A DNA stretch of 64,000 bases from Actinopolyspora erythraea (GTDB taxonomy: Bacteria; Actinomycetota; Actinomycetes; Mycobacteriales; Pseudonocardiaceae): assembly GCF_002263515.1 (NCBI RefSeq), contig NZ_CP022752.1:5179931-5243930 (forward strand), in the 5' to 3' direction. The position numbers and the translations under genes were made by a program. A model generated the notes under the pieces. It ran no database searches, was not told the origin of the DNA, and saw only the letters and a list, made by a program, of their open reading frames with translations. Shown here piece by piece: positions 28,003 through 34,971 of the stretch. Each line of letters begins with the position of its first letter. Position 1 is the stretch's first letter.

Positions 28003-29967
28003 TCAGCGCGTTCCGGGTTGCTCACCGGTGGCTATCGGCGCGCTCAGCCACTGGCGGGGCGTGCCGAACGCGGCGGCCAGTTCGACGGCGTGCGGCCGCA
28101 ACCCCTGGCACAACGCGTTGACGGCCTCGGTGACGGACTTGGAGCGGCGCGCGCTGATCCGCTCGTGCTCCAGGAACCAGCCGCGATCCGCCTCGACGTT
28201 GGACAGCACGTACAGATCGCACAGCCGTTCCAGCAGCACCGCCCCGGCGGGATCGGTGCAGCGCTCGATCCCGGCCACGAACGCTTCCAGCACGATGCGG
28301 TCGATGTGCACCCGCGCGGCGCGCAGCACGTGGTCCTGCGCGTCGTTGAACACCTCGAACGGATCGGAGTCCCCGGAACCGGCACGCCGCAGCCTGCGGG
28401 CCACCCCGTCCAGCACGTGCCGTTCGCGGTCCTCGAACAACCGCAGCTGCCACCCCCGGTCGAACAGCGCGTCCTCGTCGTCCCGGACGGGGGAGGCGTC
28501 CACCAGGCGCTGGATCAGCGAGCGGGCGGCGGTCCGCTCGATCACGGTCCCCACGAACTGGTCGGCGACGTAGCGGGCCATGCCCAGCGTGCCGAGCTCG
28601 TCGAAGCTCTCGCGGTAGCCGGTCAGCAGCCCCTTGGCCACTAGTTGCAGCAGCACCGTGTTGTCGCCCTCGAAGGTGGTGAACACGTCGGTGTCGGCCT
28701 TCAGCCCGGCGAGCTGGTTCTCGGCCAGGTACCCCGATCCGCCGCAGGCCTCGCGGCACTCCTGGATGGTGCGGGTGGCGTGCCAGGTGGTCACCGCCTT
28801 GAGTCCGGCCGCGCGGGACTCCAGCTCGCGCTGGGCTCGGCCGTCGGGGTCGTCGGCGGGCGAGGCCCGGTGCAGGTCGTGCAGCGTGCCGACCAGCTCC
28901 TCCTGCGCGAAGTGCAGCGCGAAGGAGGTGGCCAACGCGGGCAGCAGTTTTCGCTGGTGTGCCAGGTAGTCCAGCACCGGTTTCTCGGTGCCGGTCCGGG
29001 GATTGGTGAACTGGCGCCGGGTGTCGCCGTAGCGCAGCGCGATCTCCAGCGCGAGCTTGGTCGCCGCCCCGGCCGTGCCTGCCACCGACACCCGGCCGGT
29101 GATCAGGGTGCCGAGCATGGTGAAGAAGCGCTTGTTGACCCCCTCGATCGGGCTGCTGTAGCTGCCGTCCTCGGCGACGTCGCCGTAGCGGTTCAACAGC
29201 GCTTCCCGCGGGACCCTCACCCGGTCGAAGGAGATCCTACCGTTGTCCACCCCGTTGAGTCCGGCCTTGCGGCCGCAGTCGGACAACCGCACACCCGGCA
29301 TCGGATTCCCTTCGACGTCACGGATGGGAACCAGCAGGGCGTGCACCCCGTGGTGCTCCGTGCCACCGTCGGAGGTGGGGGTGTGCAGCTGCGCGAAGAC
29401 CGCCGCGGTGCGCCCGTCGCGGGCGGCGTTGCCGATGTAGTCCTTGCGGGCGGACTCTTCCGGGGTGTGCACCACGAACTCGGCCGTTTCCGGGTCGTAG
29501 ACGGCCGTGGTGCCGAGGTGCTGCACGTCCGAGCCGTGCCCGGTCTCGGTCATCGCGAAACAACCGGGCTCCGACAAGTCCATTATGGACCGAAGGTGTT
29601 CCCGGTGGTGACGTTCGGTACCGAGCGCGGTGACCGCGCCACCGAACAGTCCCCATTGGACACCTGCTTTGACCATCAGCGAGAGGTTGCCCGCCAGCAT
29701 CTCCATGGCGACCACCGAACCGCCACGATCACCGGAACCACCGTACTCGGCGGGGAAACCGATCCGGACGATCTCGCTGCCGGCCAACCGCCGCAGCTGT
29801 TCGAAGGTGTGCGCCCGGTGCGATTCGGTGTCCAGCCCGTCACCGGTGGGCAGGGGTTCGGACTCCAGGAAGCCACGAATCCGCTCGCGGATCTCGCCCC
29901 AGCGGCCGTCCAGTGACTCGCGCAGCTTCGCGGGATCGAACTCCACGGGAATCCTCGGGATCCGCAT
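28003..29967 (-). CDS. acyl-CoA dehydrogenase/oxidase family flavoprotein
   Basis: 654 residues, nearer acyl-CoA oxidases (about 650) than dehydrogenases (about 380-400). It shows the FAD-binding CFAMTETGHGSDV region and the oxidase signature ECREACGGSGYLAENQL followed by DVFTTFEGDNTVL. It should oxidise acyl-CoA to trans-2-enoyl-CoA; whether oxygen or an electron-transfer flavoprotein is the acceptor cannot be read from sequence. The ATG at 29967 follows GGAGG; the frame upstream is Arg/Gly-rich and non-coding in style. No other beta-oxidation gene is adjacent. Confidence 0.88.
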   Translation of the reverse strand: MRIPRIPVEFDPAKLRESLDGRWGEIRERIRGFLESEPLPTGDGLDTESHRAHTFEQLRRLAGSEIVRIGFPAEYGGSGDRGGSVVAMEMLAGNLSLMVKAGVQWGLFGGAVTALGTERHHREHLRSIMDLSEPGCFAMTETGHGSDVQHLGTTAVYDPETAEFVVHTPEESARKDYIGNAARDGRTAAVFAQLHTPTSDGGTEHHGVHALLVPIRDVEGNPMPGVRLSDCGRKAGLNGVDNGRISFDRVRVPREALLNRYGDVAEDGSYSSPIEGVNKRFFTMLGTLITGRVSVAGTAGAATKLALEIALRYGDTRRQFTNPRTGTEKPVLDYLAHQRKLLPALATSFALHFAQEELVGTLHDLHRASPADDPDGRAQRELESRAAGLKAVTTWHATRTIQECREACGGSGYLAENQLAGLKADTDVFTTFEGDNTVLLQLVAKGLLTGYRESFDELGTLGMARYVADQFVGTVIERTAARSLIQRLVDASPVRDDEDALFDRGWQLRLFEDRERHVLDGVARRLRRAGSGDSDPFEVFNDAQDHVLRAARVHIDRIVLEAFVAGIERCTDPAGAVLLERLCDLYVLSNVEADRGWFLEHERISARRSKSVTEAVNALCQGLRPHAVELAAAFGTPRQWLSAPIATGEQPGTR

Positions 29968-30298
29968 ACGCCCTCCAGCTCGTTCGGCTACCGCCCCGCC
30001 GGGTTCCCCGTTACGGGGACGCCGAACCAGTCTGGCGCTTCCGCGCCCTCCGAGCGCGGCGACCCCGGGCCCAGCCGCCCGGCGGCACCGCTGCCAACCG
30101 CCGGAGCACCGGGTCACCCGCCGTTCGAGGCCGTTCCCTCGTTCGGGCGCGGCGCGTCGAGGCTCCGGGACCGCCTGAGGTAGTGGATCAGCGGCACGCG
30201 ACGCCCGGTCCGGCAGTGGCAGCGGCAGTGAGGCTCGCTCGGCGACTTCCGGTCGTCTGTCGATTCCCCGGATCGATTGATCAGGGCCGTTGAGCGGC

Positions 30299-30333
30299 GA
30301 ACGCGGGCCGGGGCGTCGCCTCGGCCCGCGTTC
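30299..30333 (-). terminator. terminator after the RTX-repeat gene
   Basis: An 11-bp perfect stem GAACGCGGGCC/GGCCCGCGTTC lies 27 nt past the stop at 30360, and its 13-nt loop can pair further (GGGCG/CGCCT). The remainder of the 390-bp gap up to the oxidase start holds no recognised gene. Confidence 0.8.
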
Positions 30334-30359
30334 CTGGACGGCACGACGTACCTCAGGCG

Positions 30360-30857
30360 TCAGCCCCTGCCGTGGTAGGGGATCTCGCAGTTGACGACCT
30401 CGTCTTCGGGGTCCGCGTTGTACCGGTCGACACCGGGGCCGCAGTCGATGACGTCGGCCTCGTCGTCGGAGCCGAGCTCGTCGGCCATCACGATGTCGTC
30501 GCCGGGACCGGCGTAGAGGTAGTCCTCACCCGGTCCACCGTGCAGGAAGTCGTCACCGTTGCCACCACGGATGACGTCATTGCCGGAGTTGCCGAAGAGG
30601 CTGTCGTCACCTCCCTCGCCGAAGATGACGTCGAAACCGCCACGCCCCTTGATCACGTCCTGACCGGGTGTGCCGTGCAGACCTTCCGGCTGGTCGGTTC
30701 CCTCCTGGTAGTTCTCCTCGTCCGAGGCCACCGGGAGCACGGACTGGTCCTGGGAGGAAGCGGCCGTGGCCAGGGGTGCCCCGACCACGAGCGCGACGGC
30801 CGCGAGGCCGCCGCCGAGCAGGCCGGTCAGTCCCGTTCCGGTAACGCGAGTACGCAT
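30360..30857 (-). CDS. small secreted RTX-type calcium-binding repeat protein
   Basis: 165 residues. The signal peptide LLGGGLAAVALVVGAPLATA is followed by an acidic linker and about six RTX nonapeptides of GGxGxDxUx form, including FGEGGDDSLFGNSGNDVIRG and DDFLHGGPGED. Calcium binding in a parallel beta-roll is expected. A C-terminal pair of cysteines (VIDCGPG, VVNCEIP) may form a disulfide cap. There is no enzymatic domain and no type I secretion genes are nearby, so export is probably by Sec. GGAG lies about 10 nt before the ATG. Role unknown. Confidence 0.85.
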   Translation of the reverse strand: MRTRVTGTGLTGLLGGGLAAVALVVGAPLATAASSQDQSVLPVASDEENYQEGTDQPEGLHGTPGQDVIKGRGGFDVIFGEGGDDSLFGNSGNDVIRGGNGDDFLHGGPGEDYLYAGPGDDIVMADELGSDDEADVIDCGPGVDRYNADPEDEVVNCEIPYHGRG

Positions 30858-31280
30858 CGCGATGCACTCCTTTTCGGCGTGCGACGGCTCCCCGCCAAGA
30901 CCGGAGCCGTTCGCACTTTCGGGTTCCGTATGTCACCCCGGCTGACGTGACGGCCCCGAGAGAGGTTGAGTGTCGAATCAGGACCAACCGGAACCACAGT
31001 GGACTCCGCTGCCACGAACGGCGGTCGCCGGTGACCGGTCCCGCACGCTCCGGTCGTGATCACGAGCGGCCGGCGACGTGCGGCCGGGCGGTACCGAGAT
31101 CGGGTGGAGTAACCCGCGTCCGGTTGACCGTGCTCCGGCGCCCCGAGCAGCCTGGAACCGAACGAGAGTCCCACCACTACGAGAAGGCGGGCCCTCCCGA
31201 AACACCACCGAGCCGAGACACCGCCGGTCCGGAGCGCAGCCGACCGACGAACTCACTCCGCGCGGCGGAAAGGTGGAGCC
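30858..31280. other. 423-bp divergent intergenic region
   Basis: This separates the RTX-repeat gene (minus) from a small plus-strand gene. No reading frame with convincing codon usage and no symmetrical operator was seen; promoters for both genes are presumed to lie here. Confidence 0.4.
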
Positions 31281-31598
31281 GTGGCAACCGAACACACCGC
31301 CGCCGCACTACGCAGGGCGGCCGAAGCCAGCCGCAACGCCGGCGACTGCGACCCGACCACCGGCGGCGACTGCCGGGGGAGCCTGAAACCGCTGCGCGCC
31401 GCCGTGGCGGAGCTCGCCGAGCCGATCGGGGCGAGCGTCCGGGATCTGCTCGCGCTGACCGAGCGGACGCTGCTGGAGGAACTGCGCCACGATCCGGAAA
31501 CGGCGGCGAAGCTCTCCCGCGCCTTGGACACCGCGAACGAGTGGACCGACGAACTGACCGCCTGGCTGCGTCGGCTGGGCGAGCAGCGAGAGGGCTGA
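31281..31598 (+). CDS. small hypothetical helical protein
   Basis: 105 residues, mostly amphipathic alpha helix (AAALRRAAEASRNAG, LAALTERTLLEELRHDPET-like pattern). One Cys pair sits in GDCDPTTGGDCRG near residue 25. The GTG is preceded by GGTGGAG at good spacing and codon usage fits the genome, so it is probably a real gene. No family was recognised. It is single and convergent with the HTTM operon. Confidence 0.55.
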   Translation: MATEHTAAALRRAAEASRNAGDCDPTTGGDCRGSLKPLRAAVAELAEPIGASVRDLLALTERTLLEELRHDPETAAKLSRALDTANEWTDELTAWLRRLGEQREG

Positions 31599-31754
31599 CC
31601 ACGCCGGGAGGGCGACCGCGGTGCGGTTTAGGCGCCGCGTCCGCACCGGCCCCGCCGACGCCCCCGAAGGCGACCCGGTCCGGGAGCTGACGTGCTCGTC
31701 AAGTGGCGTGGGTGGTGCCGCTGCCCGGCAGGAAGTCACCCGGCCCCTCCGGAG

Positions 31755-31853
31755 CTACCGACCCGCCGGGCCGGGTGAGAACCTGTCGGTGGCCTCCGTG
31801 GCGCTTTCGCTGCCGGACTCGGCCTTGATATCGATCCGTTCGATCCAGCTCAT
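31755..31853 (-). CDS. 32-codon small ORF at the end of the HTTM operon
   Basis: ATG at 31853 with ACGGAG about 11 nt upstream, 24 nt after the HTTM stop, same strand. It reads MSWIERIDIKAESG, then a Ser/Glu/Thr-rich stretch ending PGPAGR. About five in six third positions are G or C, as in real genes here. It lacks Cys and a hydrophobic core. It may be a short peptide precursor or accessory peptide, or chance; the operon position and codon usage favour translation. Confidence 0.4.
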   Translation of the reverse strand: MSWIERIDIKAESGSESATEATDRFSPGPAGR

Positions 31854-31877
31854 CGTCGTTGACTCCGTTCCGCGGAT

Positions 31878-33368
31878 TCACTGTTCCACTTCCGGTCTCC
31901 GCCGTTCGATCACCGGCGAGAGATAACGGGACTCCCGTCGTCCCTCCCCATAGCCGGGACACTGGTCCACCCGGAACTGGAAGGAGATCGAGTCGCCCGT
32001 GAAGCGGCCCTCCTCCAGCAACGACCGGCAGACCCGGTCGGCGAGCAGCCGGAAAGCCGGGAACTCCGGTATCCGTTCCGGGCTCCGCTCGCGCTGTTCG
32101 AGCAGCTCCGAGCAGACGTCGAACAACGCCTTGTCCTCCCGCCGCTGCGGGAACCAGAGGAGGTGGGCGGGGACTCGTCGCCGCGCACCGGTTTCCGACC
32201 ACCACGGCGAGGCATCGCCGTCCGGGGGAACGACGCGGTAGGCGAGCCGGAAGTCGTGCCTTGCCGGTTCCGGTGCGAAGAACCGCCAGTCGGGCAACCA
32301 CACACCGGCGCGGTCGAGCGCCCGCAGCCTGTCGAGGGAGCGGTGCGGCAGTTGGCACAGCAGGGTGAGCAGGAACCACGTCGCCAGTCCGATCTCCAGC
32401 GGGCCCACTCTCCGCGGCCGGCCCCGGACGTGCCGGGGAAGTGACCGCCCGACCGGAACGCGAGGTGCGCTCCGCGCCACCGACCACACCGCCGGATAGG
32501 TGGCCAGGAAAGCCCACAGGAATCTCCCCAGCCCCATGATCCCGGCCGTCACCAGGTGAAACGCGGCAGCTCCCACCAGCACCAGCGGTGCCTGCCGCCC
32601 TCGGCGCAGGAACACGGCTCCGAAGCCGCACTCCAGCGAGATCACGCCTATCTCGGCGGCGCGCGCCAGCCGGGGGAACCGGCCGCACCACGCGTGGACC
32701 GTGGCGTTCCCGTAGGTCCTGGTGCGCAGCACTCCGGCGAGGGCCCCGCCCTCGCGCCAGGGACGACCACCGAGCTTGGCCAGCCCGGAGACCGAGTAGG
32801 CCAGCAGCGCCTGCCCGGCCAGCCAACGCAGGCACGTCCGCACCGCGTGCGGGTCGGTCTGGTGCGCCCGGGCGAGCGCGCAGCTGAACTGCACCAGGAA
32901 GGAGAGCTGGTCCGAGCCGTCGGAGCCGTACTGGTGGCGCGGGTGCAGCAGCCGCGAGGCACCGGCTGCCACACCTCCGGCCAGCAGCCGCGACCACCGC
33001 CCGCGTGCCGGGCTCAGCAGCACCCCCGCCGCCAGGATCCGTGCCGTGTGCAGCGCACGGGTGCCGCGCTCACTGCCCACCGCGTCGTAGAGGCGGCGCA
33101 GCGCCTCGTGCCGCCGGGGGTCGCGCTCGCGCAGCACCGACCAGTTGTTCAGTCCGCCCCAGGCGCGGTGCCGCCCGTTGCGCAGGTACTCCAGACTGGC
33201 GATCAGCTGGGTGGCCGCCGAGAGCCGCTCCGACCAGATCAGCGCCTCGTGCTCCGCGGGGACGGCACCGCGTCCCGAGCCACGGGCGGACGTCGACGCC
33301 CCGGCTGCCCGAACGAGGTCCGCGAGCCGTCGCCACGAGGTTCTCCCGTTCCGCGCCCGCGGTGTCAC
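31878..33368 (-). CDS. HTTM-domain membrane protein
   Basis: 496 residues with several hydrophobic helices (about 105-135, 155-215, 240-285, 315-340). Family landmarks are LHPRHQYGSDGSDQLSF, QALLAYSVSGLAKLGG, WREGGALAGVLRTRTYGN and MGLGRFLWAFLATYP, matching actinobacterial HTTM proteins (horizontally transferred transmembrane domain, related to vitamin-K-dependent carboxylase and to SdpB). The C-terminal 150 residues are soluble, with LPDWRFFAPEPARHDFRL. The GTG overlaps the preceding small-protein stop by 4 nt (GTGA), so the two are co-translated. In the SdpABC toxin system an SdpB-type HTTM protein matures a small precursor. By analogy the small proteins encoded upstream may be its substrates, which is inference. 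Confidence 0.8.
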   Translation of the reverse strand: MTPRARNGRTSWRRLADLVRAAGASTSARGSGRGAVPAEHEALIWSERLSAATQLIASLEYLRNGRHRAWGGLNNWSVLRERDPRRHEALRRLYDAVGSERGTRALHTARILAAGVLLSPARGRWSRLLAGGVAAGASRLLHPRHQYGSDGSDQLSFLVQFSCALARAHQTDPHAVRTCLRWLAGQALLAYSVSGLAKLGGRPWREGGALAGVLRTRTYGNATVHAWCGRFPRLARAAEIGVISLECGFGAVFLRRGRQAPLVLVGAAAFHLVTAGIMGLGRFLWAFLATYPAVWSVARSAPRVPVGRSLPRHVRGRPRRVGPLEIGLATWFLLTLLCQLPHRSLDRLRALDRAGVWLPDWRFFAPEPARHDFRLAYRVVPPDGDASPWWSETGARRRVPAHLLWFPQRREDKALFDVCSELLEQRERSPERIPEFPAFRLLADRVCRSLLEEGRFTGDSISFQFRVDQCPGYGEGRRESRYLSPVIERRRPEVEQ

Positions 33369-33880
33369 GAAGATCCGCTTCCCTTACCGGACGGCGTCGT
33401 TTCCGCCTGCTGGTCGGAGCCCGACTTCTTGTCGTCGCCGGCGCAGGAACCGCACGACTCCTGTTCCTTCCTGCGGCACTCACAGGGGCCCTGTCCGATG
33501 CTGCCGAGGATGTTGGCGAGTGCCTCCAGGATCCGCGCCAGGATGTTGCCCAACCTGCAGCCGCCGATGGCCATCAACGCCTGGGTCACCGTGCCGAGCA
33601 GGGCTTCGAGTATCTCGTTGAGTCCGTTGAACGGTGGCTTCGGAGGAGGACCGCCACCGGTTGTGGTCACCGACTTGCCGCCGGTGTTCTTGTCCTGCTT
33701 CTTGTTCTTGTCGTCCGGAGAGGGGGCCAGGTCGTACCCCTCGGAGTAGCCCCTGGCGTAGCCGTCCTTGTAGCCGTGCTTACCGTCGGTCTCCTGGGAC
33801 CGCTTGGGCTTTCCGGCCATCTTGTCCCGCTGGCCCTGTTCCTCGCCCGCGACCAGTCCCTCACGGTATTCGTTCGCCAC
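33365..33880 (-). CDS. small paralogous protein with Cys-rich hydrophobic C-terminus
   Basis: 171 residues. Residues 1-50 share near-identical sequence with the next gene upstream (QGQRDKMAGKPK, then YKDGYARGYSEGYD). A charged Gly/Lys linker follows, then an amphipathic hydrophobic segment (about 90-125, EILEALLGTVTQALMAIGGC and ILARILEALANILGSIG) and a Cys cluster CEC/SCGSC before a polar tail. No signal peptide. The GTG follows AGGAA. The 4-nt overlap with the HTTM gene couples their expression. The layout of leader-like N-terminus, hydrophobic core and cysteines recalls toxin or bacteriocin precursors, but no known family was recognised. Confidence 0.65.
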   Translation of the reverse strand: MANEYREGLVAGEEQGQRDKMAGKPKRSQETDGKHGYKDGYARGYSEGYDLAPSPDDKNKKQDKNTGGKSVTTTGGGPPPKPPFNGLNEILEALLGTVTQALMAIGGCRLGNILARILEALANILGSIGQGPCECRRKEQESCGSCAGDDKKSGSDQQAETTPSGKGSGSS

Positions 33881-33924
33881 GAGAATTCCTAGTTTCGGAG
33901 AGCTGGGGAATCATCACCGAGCGC

Positions 33925-34263
33925 TCACTCGGAATCACGCTGTTTGATCCCGTAGCGTTTCCAGGCGTCCTTCCAGGCATCCCTCCTGCCCTCGGCGTAG
34001 GCGTCGTCGGCCTCCTGCTGCTTGCTCTTCCGGCACTCCTCGAGCTGCCGCTTCACCTTTTCGTGCTCTTTTTTGGGTACGGTTTCCTCCTTCTCGGGAG
34101 GTGGAGTATCGTCGTATGCCTCGGAGTACCCCTTGGCGTAGCCGTCCTTGTAGCCGTGCTCGCCGTCGGTCTCCTGGGGTTGCTTGGGTTTTCCGGCCAT
34201 CTTGTCCCGCTGGCCCTGATACTCGCCGTCGACCACACCGTCGCGGTACTTGTTGTCGGACAT
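33925..34263 (-). CDS. small paralogous protein, Gly/Tyr repeats plus coiled coil
   Basis: 112 residues. The N-terminal half is paralogous to the 33365-33880 protein (QGQRDKMAGKPK, HGYKDGYAKGYSEAYD). The C-terminal half is a charged coiled-coil-like segment (EHEKVKRQLEECRKSKQQE, then YAEGRRDAWKDAWKRYG) with one Cys. No hydrophobic segment. The ATG follows GAGGAGAGG. It is the first intact gene of the operon, with a 44-bp gap to the next. The repeated G-Y-x3-G-Y pattern suggests a binding or export segment shared with its neighbour. Confidence 0.65.
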   Translation of the reverse strand: MSDNKYRDGVVDGEYQGQRDKMAGKPKQPQETDGEHGYKDGYAKGYSEAYDDTPPPEKEETVPKKEHEKVKRQLEECRKSKQQEADDAYAEGRRDAWKDAWKRYGIKQRDSE

Positions 34264-34305
34264 CGGAACCTCTCCTCAGCATCGGACGAATTTCGGGGAC
34301 GAACC

Positions 34306-34380
34306 TCAGTTCCTGTCGACCACGTAACTCCTCCAGATGTCCCTCCTGCCTTCGGCGCGTGCTTCGTCGGCCTTCTGCTC
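34306..34380 (-). pseudogene. C-terminal remnant of a third paralog
   Basis: The minus-strand frame ending at TGA 34306-34308 reads EQKADEARAEGRRDIWRSYV, which aligns with QQEADDAYAEGRRDAWKDAW at the end of the 33925-34263 protein. Upstream the frame has stops (TGA near 34455) and no start codon or Gly/Tyr repeat, so only a fragment survives. It lies directly upstream of the intact paralog, which points to tandem duplication followed by decay. Confidence 0.6.
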
Positions 34381-34499
34381 GGGTTGACCGACCGGGCGGC
34401 CCTCACCGCGCCCGGTGAGACCGGAACCGATGCAGACGAAAGCTCACAGCAGGGCTCACCGGAATTCTGGGGCATATCGCCCCGGGTATCGGGAGTACG

Positions 34500-34790
34500 G
34501 CCACCCGATCGGATTCAGAGCTGACCAACCGGCCAGGAATTCAATACTCCCTTTCGCCTCCCCTCTTCACCAAAATGCCTCCCGAGGCCAAATTCCCTCC
34601 AACGGGAAGAATCCTCACCGACTTCGCGATAATCAAATTACCCTCGGGCAGTGACCCTTTCAATCACACGAAGGTGTAAGCATCACGAAAGCAAACAGAA
34701 AACGAAACAACCCCCGAACGGGGAATAAACAATCCCACACGGGAGTGAAACTCCCGGACAAAAAACACCAAATTCGGTGAAAGATTCTCC
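34500..34790. other. A+T-rich leader region before the small-paralog operon
   Basis: Base composition falls to about 47 % GC in the two 60-nt blocks I counted, against roughly 70 % around it. It contains hairpins CGGGAG/CTCCCG (34740-34756) and CCCC/GGGG (34712-34723), the latter followed on the minus strand by a T-rich tail resembling a terminator. A short plus-strand frame (34415-34654) has atypical codon usage and is not accepted. It probably holds the operon promoter. Confidence 0.6.
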
Positions 34791-34905
34791 GCCAAAACGG
34801 AGCGCTCGAAACCTCTCACCGGAAAACCGCGCCGAACGGCCGGAGGTCACCCGGCCGGAGCGGTCGGGGAGCGGTCCGACGTCCTCCCGGGACTCCGGGA
34901 GAACG

Positions 34906-34964
34906 AGCGCCGAGGGGCGGTCCCGGCCACCGTGCGACGGAAGCCGGGACCGCCCCTCGGCGCT
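34906..34964 (-). terminator. 22-bp terminator hairpin of leuS
   Basis: Perfect 22-bp arms (34906-34927 with 34943-34964), beginning AGCGCCGAGGGGCGG, surround a 15-nt loop, 7 nt past the leuS stop. No U-tract, as is common in actinobacteria. Confidence 0.9.
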
Positions 34965-34971
34965 GGCGGGG

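Noticed and set aside
30118..30359. Extra small gene between the oxidase and RTX genes
   Set aside because: Only short frames with poor codon bias; the sequence is accounted for by the terminator and presumed promoter.
34415..34654. 79-codon plus-strand ORF in the A+T-rich region
   Set aside because: Odd codon usage, no ribosome site, and it overlaps the decayed paralog remnant.
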